Shown: positions 44,004 through 55,017, counted from the first letter of the stretch. The stretch is 64,000 nucleotides of DNA from Hemicordylus capensis (GCF_027244095.1 NC_069658.1:35304501-35368500), one strand, 5' to 3'. Notes: generated by a model not told the origin, from the sequence alone. Numbers and translations: made by a program.

Positions 44004-44289
44004 CTGGAGTTGAAGGAGGAAGCTCCTCCTTCAGCTCCAGCCATGATTGACTGTGCGGGCTGTCCTTCATGCAAGAAGGAAACTCACACAGCCAGATCCC
44101 CTTCCTCTCTGTAGTCTCACTGACTGCAGAGAGAGTGCTCTCTGTGACATCCAAATTTGGACAGAACAGGGTAGTGGTGGGGCGCACTACATGTTAAAAT
44201 ATTGGAACTAGAAGAGACTCTGAAGGTTTTCTAGTTCAACTCTTGCTCAGAGCAGGAATTTACTCAATTTCCTAGCAAGGAAATGCAAC

Positions 44290-44735
44290 ACTGTGTGATA
44301 AATCTATCAGGCTAGCCAGACAGAGCGTAAAACAGGCAGAGGCAGAAGTATAATAGTAAAGTCTTACAGGAAGAAATTATCCAAACCAGGTTCAGTCCAA
44401 GTCAAATCCAAACAAGTCCAAATCGAAGTCCATGGGCAAGGTCAACACAACCCAGGGTCCAAACACAGTCAAGGCACTACACAAACACAGCCAATTAGCT
44501 CACAGGAAATTGATGTTGCTATCAGCAGGGTAGCTGTGGTACAGTTGTCTTAAATAGGCTGACCCCCGGTGCTGTTAATCAAGAGTTCCTTAGTTAGCAG
44601 CTTTGCCTGTTGCTCCACGCATGCGGTTCCTTAACTGTTGCTGTCTCTTGGACCGACGCCTCTCCCCAGCTGAGACTGGTTGCGCCTCCTCCACAAGAGC
44701 TGCCTCACCCGGCTCTAACTCAGCAACCTGGATGG
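44290..44735. repeat. Unclassified repeat
   Basis: A series of 'aagtccaaatcgaagtcc'-like phrases and a G/C-poor body resemble parts of 58545-60430. No coding domain is seen. Confidence 0.35.
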
Positions 44736-44975
44736 CTTAAAAAGGGGTTTGGATAATTTAATGGAGGAGAGGTCTATCAAAGGCTACCAGTCGGAGGGCT
44801 ATAGGCCACCTTCAGCCTCAAAGGCAGGATGCCTCTGAGTACCAGTTGCAGGGGAGTAACAGCAGGAAAGAGGGCATGTCCTCAACTCCTGTCTGTAGGC
44901 TTCCAGTGGCATCTGGTGGGCCACTGTGTGGACTTGAGCCTGCTCCAGCAGGGCTGTTCTTGTGTTCTTATGTTC
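44735..44975 (+). repeat. CR1-like 3' tail
   Basis: It includes the end of the reading frame (GLDNLMEERSIKGY-like, at 44745-44790) and the 3' UTR, ending 'gttcttgtgttcttatgttc'. Confidence 0.8.
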
Positions 44976-45179
44976 AATGCCTCTTCCATCCCCATCACCC
45001 AAATAAGAGATTCTTCCTCAAATTTCCCCACCCCCAGATCTGCCTCCAGGGGTGGGGAATGCTGTAAGGGGTCTATGCCCCTCCCTCAGTCTTTCGAATA
45101 GGATAGTAAAGGAAAGGACTGTGGAACAAAATCAGATCAGGACGTAAAGGTTGGTTTGCTGGAGCTCCCTGCAGTTCCC

Positions 45180-45376
45180 TAGGCCTGCTTCCATGGGAGT
45201 TGAGCAGCATGCACTGCTAGTACCTGAGGAGTCAAAGCAGGGGTCATAGCGAAGAGGAAAGCAGGGACAGGTAAAGGAGGCCCTCACTAGCTACGTCTAC
45301 TCCCATTGCCCCTAGTGGTCATTAGGATAGTTGGTGCAAAAGGTCGATGCACTGGAACTCCATCTCCAGCAGCTAC
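45180..45376 (-). mobile_element. LTR fragment fossil
   Basis: On the minus strand it begins TGCTGGAGATGGAGTTCCAG and follows the solo LTR at 38299-38728 for about 200 bp before diverging. Confidence 0.55.
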
Positions 45377-45399
45377 TGCACCAGAGCTTGGCCAACCTC

Positions 45400-46214
45400 T
45401 ATCCTTTCCCCTCAGAGCTGAAATCACTAGGTTTCTGAGCCTTGCTGAAAACACTGGATCATGCAATCCAGAATCTCTAGGAAACCCTCATCTGAAATGT
45501 GCCTTGTGTGAGACATCTATACTGCTCTGGCTGTTTCAGACCACTGAATCCTTGGAAACCAGTAGTGGGCACTCACAAGCTTTTATCTCATGTTTTGTCT
45601 GCCTAAGGAGGCAAGGGCTCTGCATAAGGATTTGCTGTGAGTCCAGTCTTGACATGCTGGATTGCTCAGGACTGGATTGCTCACTGAGAGCAGTGCTCAC
45701 CCAGATTGCTGTGAGCTCATGTTGAGCCACAATCTTGAGTGCTGCACCTTCACCCAATATCTCAGCATCTCTGAGATACTGCACACAAGACCAGCAGAAC
45801 AGGAAAGATAAACTGTTTCTCTCCATACCTCAAAGTCTGTGCTCTGTACACTATCCCTATCTCCTGCTTCCATGCCTACATTATTGCCCCCCACCCCACC
45901 CGGCTTCCTTTTGGTTACTCTCTTAATGGTTGTGATTGTGTCTGAATCCTGAAGCATTTTGTCTGCAGAATAGGCCTGCTTTGGCCCTGGTTGCCAAATC
46001 TCTCATCTTGCATTGCGCTTCTGTTGCTTCAGTGAACTTAATTCTTTTCACAAGCCTTGCCTCCAAATTCGTTTCTCCTCTAAGAATACTCTAAAATTGA
46101 ATTGCCTTTGCCCAGATTACGCTCCTATATTATTGCTGTTTTTGCACACTTGCCAATTGTATTCAGAGCTAATCCCCCCTACTCAAGTCAAAACATAATA
46201 ACTGATCATGTGTC
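45400..46214. other. Intergenic DNA with an unclassified repeat
   Basis: The segment 45755-45875 matches 14430-14600 in reverse. The rest shows no gene or recognised element. Confidence 0.4.
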
Positions 46215-46500
46215 CAAGCAAGTATGGCAACGAGAGTAAGTACGTAGTCTTACAAGAGAGGAGTTACATAGTTTGAGAGTACTTCTTGACCCAAATGTTC
46301 CCTTGGTTTCTCAAGCTGAGGCAGTGGCCAGGAATACTTTTTAAAAAATCAGCTTTGACTGATATGCCAGCTGCGTCCTTTTCTGGAGATAAATGACCTT
46401 AAAACAGTGGTGCATATGCTGGTAACATCCAGACTCGACTACCGCAATGTGCTCCATGTTGAGCTGCCTTTGTACATAGTTCGGAAGCCACAGTTAGTAC
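46215..46500 (+). repeat. L2-like LINE fragment, left of hAT insertion
   Basis: The segment encodes a decayed VHMLVTSRLDYRNVLHVELP-like stretch. It continues at 53853 after the 7.35-kb hAT element, so the LINE was the target. Confidence 0.7.
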
Positions 46501-46521
46501 TAGGGATGTGTGTTTCGTTTT

Positions 46522-46543
46522 GGGCACAGATCGATCTGTGCCC
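46522..46543. other. Perfect subterminal palindrome of hAT-2
   Basis: Arms GGGCACAGATC/GATCTGTGCCC with no spacer lie 21 bp inside the left end. The same position in hAT-3 has a related but different palindrome. Confidence 0.9.
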
Positions 46544-46558
46544 GAAACAGTCAATTTC

Positions 46559-46587
46559 GGGTGATTCGGCACCGAGCCGAATCACCC
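46559..46587. other. Left subterminal hairpin of hAT-2
   Basis: GGGTGATTCGGC and GCCGAATCACCC are perfect 12-bp arms around a 5-base loop. The arm core GGTGATTCGG recurs in the hairpin at the other end. Confidence 0.9.
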
Positions 46588-47189
46588 ATGATGCACCCCG
46601 ATATTTTTCGGGGCTGACCCGAATCATCCCTCTTTTGGGAGAATGATTTTCGGGTGCCCCGAAAAATTCTGACCTCCGTTTTGGTGCCAGCAGCCTCCAT
46701 TTGCTGCCAGCAGCCTTGACTTCTTCTTCCTCCTCCATTTTCTGGATGACGTCTCTTTGAATTTCCCGCCTTTTTGCCTCCATTCATTCCAATGCAGAAA
46801 TTGCTTCCTATTGAAATTGAAATGTTCCTACCTGCAGACTGAAAATGACCTAGAGTCTTAATTAGTAAAAATCACACCCTCCCATTGGCCAGGTGGAGGT
46901 GGGGAAAGGGTCAAGGGTGGGGGTGATTTTTGGAGGGCTTTGCAGGAGGGTTTTTAAGGGGCCACCAGTAGCCATTTTCTTCCTTTCTGCTGCCTTGTGT
47001 GGGAGAAGAGAGAGCTCTGCTGCCCTGCTTACCCAGCCTTGCCTCCATTTTGCCTCGTGATTTGTGTGGGTGCTATTTTTCAGCATTTACGCCATTGCTC
47101 TGCCTCGCCAGATGCCTGCATTTCCTGCTTAAAAAAAAAAAAAGAATAATTATTCTTTTTAAGAAAAAGCAAAGAGGGGAAGAATTTTT

Positions 47190-47500
47190 CTTCCAAAAAA
47201 AGCTCTGCCTTGAAAGCCTTGTCTTTTTGTCTTTCTCATCCTTTCTTTGAGAGAAAAGAGAAGAGAGTAGGTAGTTGTGTTTTTGGTTGTTTTTTTTTTA
47301 AAAAAAACCTCTTTTTCATCTTTTTTGCAGGAAAAAACCTCTGGCAGTGGCAAGGGCTTGTCTTTTTCATCTTCTTTAGAAAAAGAGGAGAGGAGGAGGG
47401 GGAATTTTTTTTTCCCAAGAAACCTCTGCCTTGCAGAGGCAAACCTCTTTCCTTTTTCATCCCTTTTTGGGAACAAGAGAAGAAGAATAGTGTTTTTTTT
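47190..47500. repeat. Imperfect T/A-rich repeats in the hAT-2 leader
   Basis: Segments such as 'cctctgccttg', 'cttgtctttttcatc' and 'agagaagaag' recur three times with irregular spacing between 47202 and 47480. Open frames here on both strands are Lys/Phe-rich artefacts of composition. Confidence 0.5.
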
Positions 47501-47756
47501 AAAAACATCTGCCTGGCTGCAATGCCAGCCTGCAGCCCTTGGTGGAAAAGGAGGGGTTTTTTCTCTCCTTTTAAATCCACCCACCCTGTTTTTTTGAAAA
47601 TTTTTCCTGCTGTGGAGAGTCACTGTGGCCTGTCCCTGCCTGCCTGCACTCCAGGCCTGCCACCCTCCTGTGACCAGACCCTCAGAGGTGGACTACAGAG
47701 ACCCAGCGTTGGAGAAGCCTACACCTGAGTGAGATTGGCCCAGCCATTTATATTTT

Positions 47757-47800
47757 ACACACGCACACACCACACACACACACACACGCACGTCACACAC
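47757..47800. repeat. (CA)n microsatellite
   Basis: An interrupted ACAC run inside the hAT-2 leader. A (TG)n run also occurs at 48305-48330. Confidence 0.8.
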
Positions 47801-48935
47801 GGCTTTCTAATCTGTAGTCTCCCTTTAATTGTGTATTTGTAGTTTATTATTTTATCCCTGTTTTGAGGGAGGTTAAGGTTTTGGGGGGGTTAACATTTCT
47901 CTAAAAGGTTTGTGATAGTTGGAAGACTGGGTTTTAAATAAATAGGGTTTTAAATAAATAGGGTTTCTTCAGTGTGTGTAGCCTTAGAGTCTTTAGGCTG
48001 GATCCCCGTTAGCTAGCTATTTTAGGAGGTTCAGCTGTAGACTCTAGAGTAGACTGGAAGAGTAGCCTAGTAGTGCTGCAGCTTTATATTTCTTTTCTCC
48101 CCTCCCAAGCAATTTTTTTAAGAGGAAAGTAGCCTGTGCCTGTCCTTGTGCTTGCTTGCGTTAATAAAGGGTAGCCAATTATTAAGCTGTCTCATCAGCA
48201 CTGCCTCTTTTGTGATGCTGCTTTTTGCAAAAATATTTTTAAGCCCCTAGTCTGCCACCCACCCAGTCATTTCTTGCACGCATTGCATGCTTGATTGACT
48301 TGTTTGTGTGTCTGTGTGTGTGTGTGTGTGCAATTCAGTTACTTTTTTTTTCTTTTCCTGTGATAGTGACACAGAGATAATTAGATTTTGAAACATTTCT
48401 ATAACTGTAACTTCCATTCAAGGACCACAGAGAGAGTATTGAGTAACTTCCCCTGTTGGTGGTCAGCAGCTGCTGCTGAGTGCTTTGAAACATTTCGTAA
48501 CTTTTACATTCCATGTGACCACAGTCAGAGAAAGAATAATAACTTACTTTCCCTTTTGCTGAGTGCACTGAGTGCACTGAGTGCTCCAGCCTTAAATAAT
48601 AACTCCTCCACCGCCCTGCGCCTGTGCATAGCAGCTAGGCTAAGATTTTTAATTATATTGTTCTGTGGCACAGCCTGCTTCTGTTGTATCACGCATCTAA
48701 CTCCCAGTCCCAGTCCCTCTGTGTGATACATTGCATGGCAACTTAAGTTCTGAGATCTTGCCAGCAGCAGCATTTGTGTTTGTGCCAACAAGCCTTGAGC
48801 AAGGAGGCACTCCACAAGTCACCACACCACAGCACAGCATCCACTGTTTCTGGCCCTCTAGTATATCTGCCCCCTGAGACAACTACACCACCCCTTCTTC
48901 ACGTTTTAAAAAGTTTTAAAAAGTTTTAAAAAACA

Positions 48936-51586
48936 ATGGTTGGGAGGGCAGCAGGAAGAGGGATTGTAAAAGGAAGCGGGAGGCTTGTCCTCCCTCAAGC
49001 TGGTCATGGCAGGGGGCAGCCAGAGGGGCCTACTCCCCAAGTCACCCCCGGCCCTGCTTCAGCGCGCAGGCTAGACTTCTTCTCGAGTCAGCCTGGCCCT
49101 ATGCCAGGGCCTGCGGCCGGGCAGAATTTAGGGGGGGGGGGGAGCTCCCAGATTGCCAGGGAAGAAGATCTTCCTGTGGCAGCTGAGGAGGTGGTGCTGG
49201 TGGAGGAGGTTGGCAGTCCAGCCAGATCCACCTTGCAGACCTCCCAAACGGTCACTATGGGGGGGGTGGGGGCCCCAGTCTGGCATCTGATGAGGTTCAG
49301 GAGGAGGGAAGTTCTCCTGCTCCTGGGCCTTCCCAGGCCAGCTCTGAGGGCGTTGGTGGTGGTATGCCCGAGAAGGAACCAGCAAAGATGCCACCAACAA
49401 AGCGACCTCATGTCGCTGGGGAGTCTGGCAGTGTGGTCTGGGATCACTTTGAGCTTAGCACTGTTGATCCCAGCCATGCTGTGTGCACCCACTGCAAGGC
49501 ACTGGTCAGCAGAGGCAAGGACCCTATGCACTTCACTACGTCGGGTCTGTGGTCGCACATGCGTCGGTGGCACCCAGGTGTAGAGACCTCTGCTGGCACT
49601 GGCAGTAGGCCCAGTGCCTCACCAGGTAGCAGAAGCAGTAGTCACAGCAGCAGCAAGTGGCCAGCGGCTCCTGCCCACAGGCAGGAAAAACTGACCGATC
49701 ATCAGTGGGTGCAATCTCTTGGAAAGCGGTCTGATCGCCCAAAACCTCATCTCGTGACTCGGGCCATTGCTGAGATGATCGCTTTGGATGACCAGCCGTT
49801 CTCCATTGTCGACAATGCTGGCTTCCGCCGTCTGCTCCAGCTGCTTTCTCCGGAGTACAAGATCCCCTCAAGGACCACTTTCAGCAGGAGGGTGGTCCCC
49901 TCCTTGTACCGTGCGTGCAGGGGGGCCGTGTTGGCCAAGCTGCGTGCAGCTGGGCCCAACACCAGTGTGCATTTCACCACGGATATCTGGACTAGCCGCA
50001 GTGGACTGCACACTGCCTTCATGTCCCTGACAGCCCATTGGTGGGGGCATGGGGGTGAGGGGACATCTGGCTCTGCTGGTGCTGTATCCAGCTCCTCCCA
50101 TGCATGCACGCCTTCTTGGGCAGTGTTGCATGTGGAGGCGATGGATACAGGCCACACGTCAGATGAGTTGGCTGCCATCATGGACCGACAGGTGGAGGGT
50201 TGGCTGGCCGGGGAGCCAAACCTCTGCCAAGGCTTCATGGTGACGGACAACACAGCTAACATCACCAAGGCAGCTAGGCAGGTTTACGGTGTGAACATCG
50301 CTTGCGCTGTGCACAACTTGAACCTGGTAGTGAAGGATGCACTTGGCCTCAAACAGACATCGAAGGCCAAGCCGGAGCCCCAGCGTGTGCGTGGTTCTAG
50401 TTCAGGTCCGGATCCTGCTGCTCAGGTCCGGATCCTGCTGCTCCCGTGGCCGCCCTTGTGGAGCGTTGCCGCAAGGTAGCGGGCCACTTCCACCAGAGTG
50501 AAAAGGCAAGGCGCCAGCTCAAGGCCAAGCAGATTGAGCTGGGCCTGCCTGAACACCTAATCCCCCAGGATGTTCCTACCCGGTGGAACTCCACTTTTCT
50601 CTTGCTCCGGCGCATGCATGAGCAAGAGGGAGCACTCAACAGCCTGGGGACGCATGGTTGCTTGGAATTGTGCAAGTCTCTCTATGATGACTGGCCGATC
50701 ATTCGCGAGCTGGTCTTAGTACTCGAGCCATTCTATTCTGCAGCGAACGACTTGTGTACTCAGACCGCCACGCTGAACCAGGCTTTGCCCGCTGCTATTC
50801 TCCTGGAGAAGGCAATGAGCGATCTCCAGACCACTCTGACCACTGGGGTTGCAATTGCCCTGGCAGGTCGGTTGAGGACTGGGGTAGTTGAGCGGCTCAA
50901 GAGACCATGGGGTGCATCTGCATGGCATGTCCTGGCATGCATTTGTGACCCAAGGATTAAGGGCAGCGCTGTGCCTACTGGCAAGCTGCCCAAGTGGAGG
51001 GGCCTCCTGGTCGAACACGTGAAGCGTGAAGAGGAAAGGAGGCTAGGACTAGGTGATGCAGCAGGCGGCCAGGAGGAGGGGTCTGGGCTGCAGCCTGGCA
51101 GTGCGCATACCACCCCCAGCAGCAGCAGCACTGCCACCCCCCCCCACTTCTTCCCAGTCCAGCGGCGTGGTTTCTCCGGCAGTGTCACCAGCAGAGCAGC
51201 CAGTGCAACCTCGAACCGCCACCCGGTGGATCAGGGGCTATGCTGGTCTCATGCCGGGGAGACGGGAGGAGCCTGTCCCTCGCCCCAGCCATGCTGAGCA
51301 GACTGTTCTGCAGTACCTGGAGGAGGCAGCGGAAGACGAGGAGAGTGAGCCGTTACCCTTTGGGGCAATGCGTCGCAAAGTCTGGCCGGACTTGGTGAAC
51401 GTTGCTGTGCGGTGCCTCTCTTGCCCGCCAATCAGCGTCTCGAGCGAGAGGTTGTTCTCCATGGCCGGGGACGTGGTGACTCCTCTGCGCTCACACCTGG
51501 ATGCTGAGTTGGTCTAGCAGCTCGTCTTCTTGAAGGAAAACCTCCCCCTGCTGGGCTACCCCAAACTGGCCGTGGAGGGCGAGTGA
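48936..51586 (+). pseudogene. hAT transposase with BED zinc finger, few lesions
   Basis: From the Met at 49364, a BED finger is seen at residues 24-71 (VVWDHF, Cys41-x2-Cys44, His65-x4-His70). FTTDIWTS gives Asp207 and FMVTDNTANI gives Asp295, then CAVHNLNLVVKDAL. The next block has TRWNSTFLLLRR and the C-terminal block has SSERLFSMAGD, holding the catalytic Glu. All three acidic residues of the hAT active site are present. An upstream open stretch from the Met at 48936 probably belongs to the N-terminus. Breaks seen: a likely indel in the G-runs at 49131-49142 or 49259-49272; an exact 20-bp tandem duplication (50402-50421/50422-50441) that shifts frame; an indel in the C9 run at 51137-51145; and a TAG at 51515-51517, just before the final QLVFLKENLPLLGYPKLAVE segment. 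It is related to the transposases from which vertebrate ZBED genes arose. Confidence 0.85.
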
Positions 51587-53289
51587 CTCGCGTCACCCCC
51601 CCTATGCAGCACCTTCCACGCCACGGCAGTTCATCCCGGCCAGAAGATGTGTCACAGTCCATCCCTCCCTGCCCCTTAGTGCTGCTGGCACATCCAGACA
51701 CACATGCATACACAGGCACCGCTGCACTGTCAGCCTGGGATGGTGGACTGCTTCTGTCCTGGCAATCAGGCCTGGGGCAAGTGAGTGCTCCCAGCATCAG
51801 GGAGGGGTTATCACAGATGTGGCAGAGAGAGACTACAACTCCCATTTCCCACTGTCTCGATGGCTGGCCACCATCGAGACTAGGGACAATTGGAGCTGTA
51901 GTTGCTGTCTCTGCAGAAGAAATCTGTGGTGGACCCCTCCCTTTTGCAGGAGCACCCACTTGCCCAGTGCTGAAGACTGGGCCGGAGGGCAGTGCACCAT
52001 CCATCCACAACCTCAGAGACAGGCTGCTGCATGTGCGTGTGTGGGGGGCACAGTCAATATTGGAAGGAACATCCCTGGGGGAGAGCAGTGAGTACCTCTG
52101 CGCAATGGCGTGCGCTCGTGTGGATCACATGTCTCTCTCTCTCACAGAAACACACACACACACATATGGGTGGGGGGGCACACACTGTCACTGAGAGGGC
52201 TTGCTAATTGCTAGCTTTGGCTTGTCTGCTTAAAAACTGTCATTGCTTGCTTCCTCCCATGAACAATTGCATTGAAGCTGAAATCTAAATGTCTGTCTGA
52301 TGCATTTCTCAATGTGATGTGACTATTTATTTCTGATTCTGGATTGCTGGTCTGGTGTTCTTTCTTAATCTTCATGCTCTTCTCTGTTCAAATCCAAAAA
52401 TGTGGTTTGGGCTACTAAACTATAGGTTGTTGGTGAGTGACATGGTCTGCTCTGCTGCTGCCTGTTTTTTCTGGCCATGACGAGTACTGCTGTGCCTGAT
52501 GCGGCAGCACATACACACATGCACACCCCCCCCCCAAAAAAAAACTGTGTCGCCAATGATGAGCTTGATGCTGGTGCAGCCCTCACACAAATGTCTGTCT
52601 CGCGCAGACAGAGAGAGCACACATTGCAACCTGAGGTGACACAGCCAGTTTTTCAGCCCTAACCCTCTCGCAGAGCGAGCACACCCGCACACACAGGGAA
52701 TAAAGGTATACGACTAGTAATGTGTCATGTGATTGCACAGTCTTTCTCCCCAGTCTCAGCGGTATGCATTGGAATGCAGTCCGAAAAAGCCTGCCAATTC
52801 TAGTTTGCTTTGTTGCAGAGAGTGAGACCTCTTCGTGGTGTGGTGTTGTGGTGTGGTGTGGTGTGGTCGTGTGGGGCCTGGGAAAGGAAAGGACAGGTGC
52901 AATTCACTGTTTCTGTGCGTGTGTGTGTGTATGTTTATTTTTCCAATGAAGATTGGGTCATGTTTGAGAGTTGTCAGCATTTTATTTGAAGATTGCTTGC
53001 CTATACATAGATGCAGTGATCACATGCCACAGGTTGCGGAAAAGTAATGTCCCGAAACATGCGTGCTGCCGTTGTTCTCTGCCATCATCATCCATGCATC
53101 ACTCTTCAAAGTTGGAGGTTTGGGCAGAATCAGCCTTCTGCCCAAATCATTTGAAAAAATTCAGGTAGCTCCCTTGCCCCTACCTGGCACTACCACCAAC
53201 CGCACACCACTCTAGGCCACCCCTTTTCCCCCAACGTGAAGCAATACACCCCACACTCTACCTAATGGGGAAAAACCTTAAAAATGCAT
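51587..53289. other. 3' region of hAT-2
   Basis: Non-coding, with short CA/GT runs (52150-52170, 52835-52865) and a segment near 52545-52600 that reappears in reverse in hAT-3 (about 17165-17210). I see no second gene. Confidence 0.5.
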
Positions 53290-53690
53290 AAACTCCAGAA
53301 ATTCCCCAAAAATCAGCCCTCTACCCAATCAATCTGCAATTGGGGTGGTAGCCTCCACCCATTAGGCAATACCACCTCACCCCTCTCTTTTGGCCCAGAT
53401 CCCACTTTCTGCCCCAATCTGCCCCAAAGTCACAAAAACTTCAGAAATTGCCCTAAAATCAGCCCTTGGCCCAATCCCCCTGAAATTGGGGTGGCAGCCT
53501 CCACCCATTAGGCACTACCACCCCACCCCTCTCTTTTGGCCCAGATCCCACTTTCTGCCCCAATCTGCCCCAAAGACATGAAAACTTCAGAAATTCCCCA
53601 AAAAACAGCCCTTTGCCCAATCCCCCTGAAATTTGGGTGGTAGCCTCCACCCATTGGGCACTACCACCCCACCCCACTATTTTGCCCCAT
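53290..53690. repeat. Minisatellite of about 128-bp units near the right end of hAT-2
   Basis: Three units start around 'cagaaattcccc(a)n' and contain 'ggtagcctccacccatt', 'ttttggcccagatcccac' and 'tctgccccaaag'. The same unit type forms the foldback array in hAT-3 (15295-16440). Confidence 0.8.
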
Positions 53691-53795
53691 GGGACCCATT
53701 TTCCCCCCGAATCGATTCAGATTCGGATTAATCCAAATCTGAACCGAATCGGAGATGATTCGGGTGGCCCATATTCGGGCACAAAACAGAACGGG

Positions 53796-53828
53796 GGTGA
53801 TTCGGTTCAGGTCCCAAACCGAATCACC
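53796..53828. other. Right subterminal hairpin of hAT-2
   Basis: GGTGATTCGGTT and AACCGAATCACC are perfect 12-bp arms with a 9-base loop, about 24 bp inside the right end. They share the core GGTGATTCGG with the left-end hairpin. Confidence 0.9.
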
Positions 53829-53860
53829 GAAAACCCAAATTGCACACCCCTAGTTAGTAC

Positions 53861-54150
53861 CGAATGGAGCAGCCAGTTTGGTCTCCAGGGCTACCCAAAG
53901 ATACCATATTACTCCCATTCTAAAGGAACTATACTGGCTGCCAATAAGTTTCCAAGTGAAATATAAAGTGCTGGTTATTATCTACGTCTAAAGTCCTGAA
54001 TGTCTTGGGTCCATGATAGTTAAGAGAACTCCTTCTTCTCCATGAACCCTGCTGCCTATTGGGCTCCTCAGGAGAGGCCTGGTTGCAGTTGCCCCCAGCT
54101 CCTTTGGTGACAACCCCAAACCAGGCTTTTTCCAGGGCTGCCCTGGAAAC
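53861..54150 (+). repeat. L2-like LINE fragment, right of hAT insertion
   Basis: It continues the LINE from 46500, with residues like ILKELYWLPISFQVKYKVLV in shifted frames, then HEPCCLLGSSGEAWLQLPPA. It ends before copy C exon 4. Confidence 0.7.
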
Positions 54151-54648
54151 TACCAATAAGATTTCTCATCTGCAAAAGGCCTGGTGTATTTCTGCCAAAA
54201 AAATCCCAACCATCAGCAGAAACCAAGCTCATATAACAGAGTTATTTTATAGTAATAAACATGTATTGTACAATAAAAAGTGGGAATCAAAATCTGTGGC
54301 TGTCCTTTATATCTATGAACCAACTGTTTTGCTTTAATATTCCTCCAGCTTAATAAAAATGCAAAGATCACAAAAACTGTGAAAACCATTCAGCTTCCCA
54401 GCACTAAGACTTCCAGTGATGTCCAGGCAGGAACTCAGTGTCTAGTTGCTGGATGGGGAGCTACAGGCAATGGAGAGACATCTGATACTCTGCGTGAAGT
54501 GAATGTCACCATCTTTGACAGAAGTTTCTGCAATGATAAGAATCACTATAATAAACCAAATTATGTGACAAAAAATATGCTGTGCGCAGGAGACGAGAAT
54601 GGAGAGAAGGATTCTGCTAGAGTAAGTATTTCTGTATTAGTTCTGCAC

Positions 54649-54980
54649 TAGGGATGTGCACAAGCCAGTTCGAAGTCTTCTCTGCTGGGAAATGCCAAAC
54701 TGGATCGGGCACCAGCGTTCAAACCAGCTCAGCAGGGCAGGGAGCAGCTCCCTTAAAAAGCAGGTAAGCAGCTCCTGACCTGCTGGTTCTTGCCCTGCTG
54801 CATTTGCAGCGGGGGCACCCGATCTCCAAAAGGTAGCATGTGCTGCTTCCTAGAAAGCGGGCACTGGCATTGGGAAAGCGGTGGGGCAGGAACAAGCAGG
54901 TAAGGAGCTGCTTACTTGCTCTTTAAGGAGCTACTCCCCACCCCGCTGGCAGCTGCCTGAGCAGCTCATGCACTTCCCTA
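54649..54980. mobile_element. Short hAT element of the TAGGG family in copy C intron 4
   Basis: It starts TAGGGATGTGCAC and ends GCACTTCCCTA, flanked by ttctgcac (54641-54648) and tcctgcac (54981-54988), one mismatch in eight. The 332 bp have no coding capacity. Copy B intron 4 has no counterpart. Confidence 0.8.
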
Positions 54981-55017
54981 TCCTGCACCCCTTCAGAAGC
55001 AAAATTCAAGCTCCAAC

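Larger units (their letters stand above)
46501..53852 (+). mobile_element. 7.35-kb hAT transposon (hAT-2), near-complete
   Basis: It starts TAGGGATGTGTG and ends TGCACACCCCTA, flanked by a perfect 8-bp duplication gttagtac (46493-46500 and 53853-53860). From left to right it holds: subterminal hairpins (46522-46543; 46559-46587), a long T/A-rich leader with imperfect repeats (47190-47500) and a CA run, the transposase (48936-51586), a long 3' region, a three-unit minisatellite (53290-53690), and a right-end hairpin (53796-53828). The exact target duplication and short list of coding lesions suggest a young insertion. At over 7 kb it is long for a hAT element; the leader and trailer account for most of the excess. 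Confidence 0.88.

Noticed and set aside
47159-47728. Lys/Phe-rich frames on both strands
   Set aside because: Homopolymer-rich transposon leader; composition alone opens these frames.
48936-51586. Domesticated host ZBED gene
   Set aside because: It lies between transposon ends with exact target duplications and has frame breaks, so it is the element's own transposase.
53290-53690. Evenly repeated array as a CRISPR
   Set aside because: Units of about 128 bp are contiguous and alike throughout, with no short repeat/unique spacer pattern, in an animal transposon.
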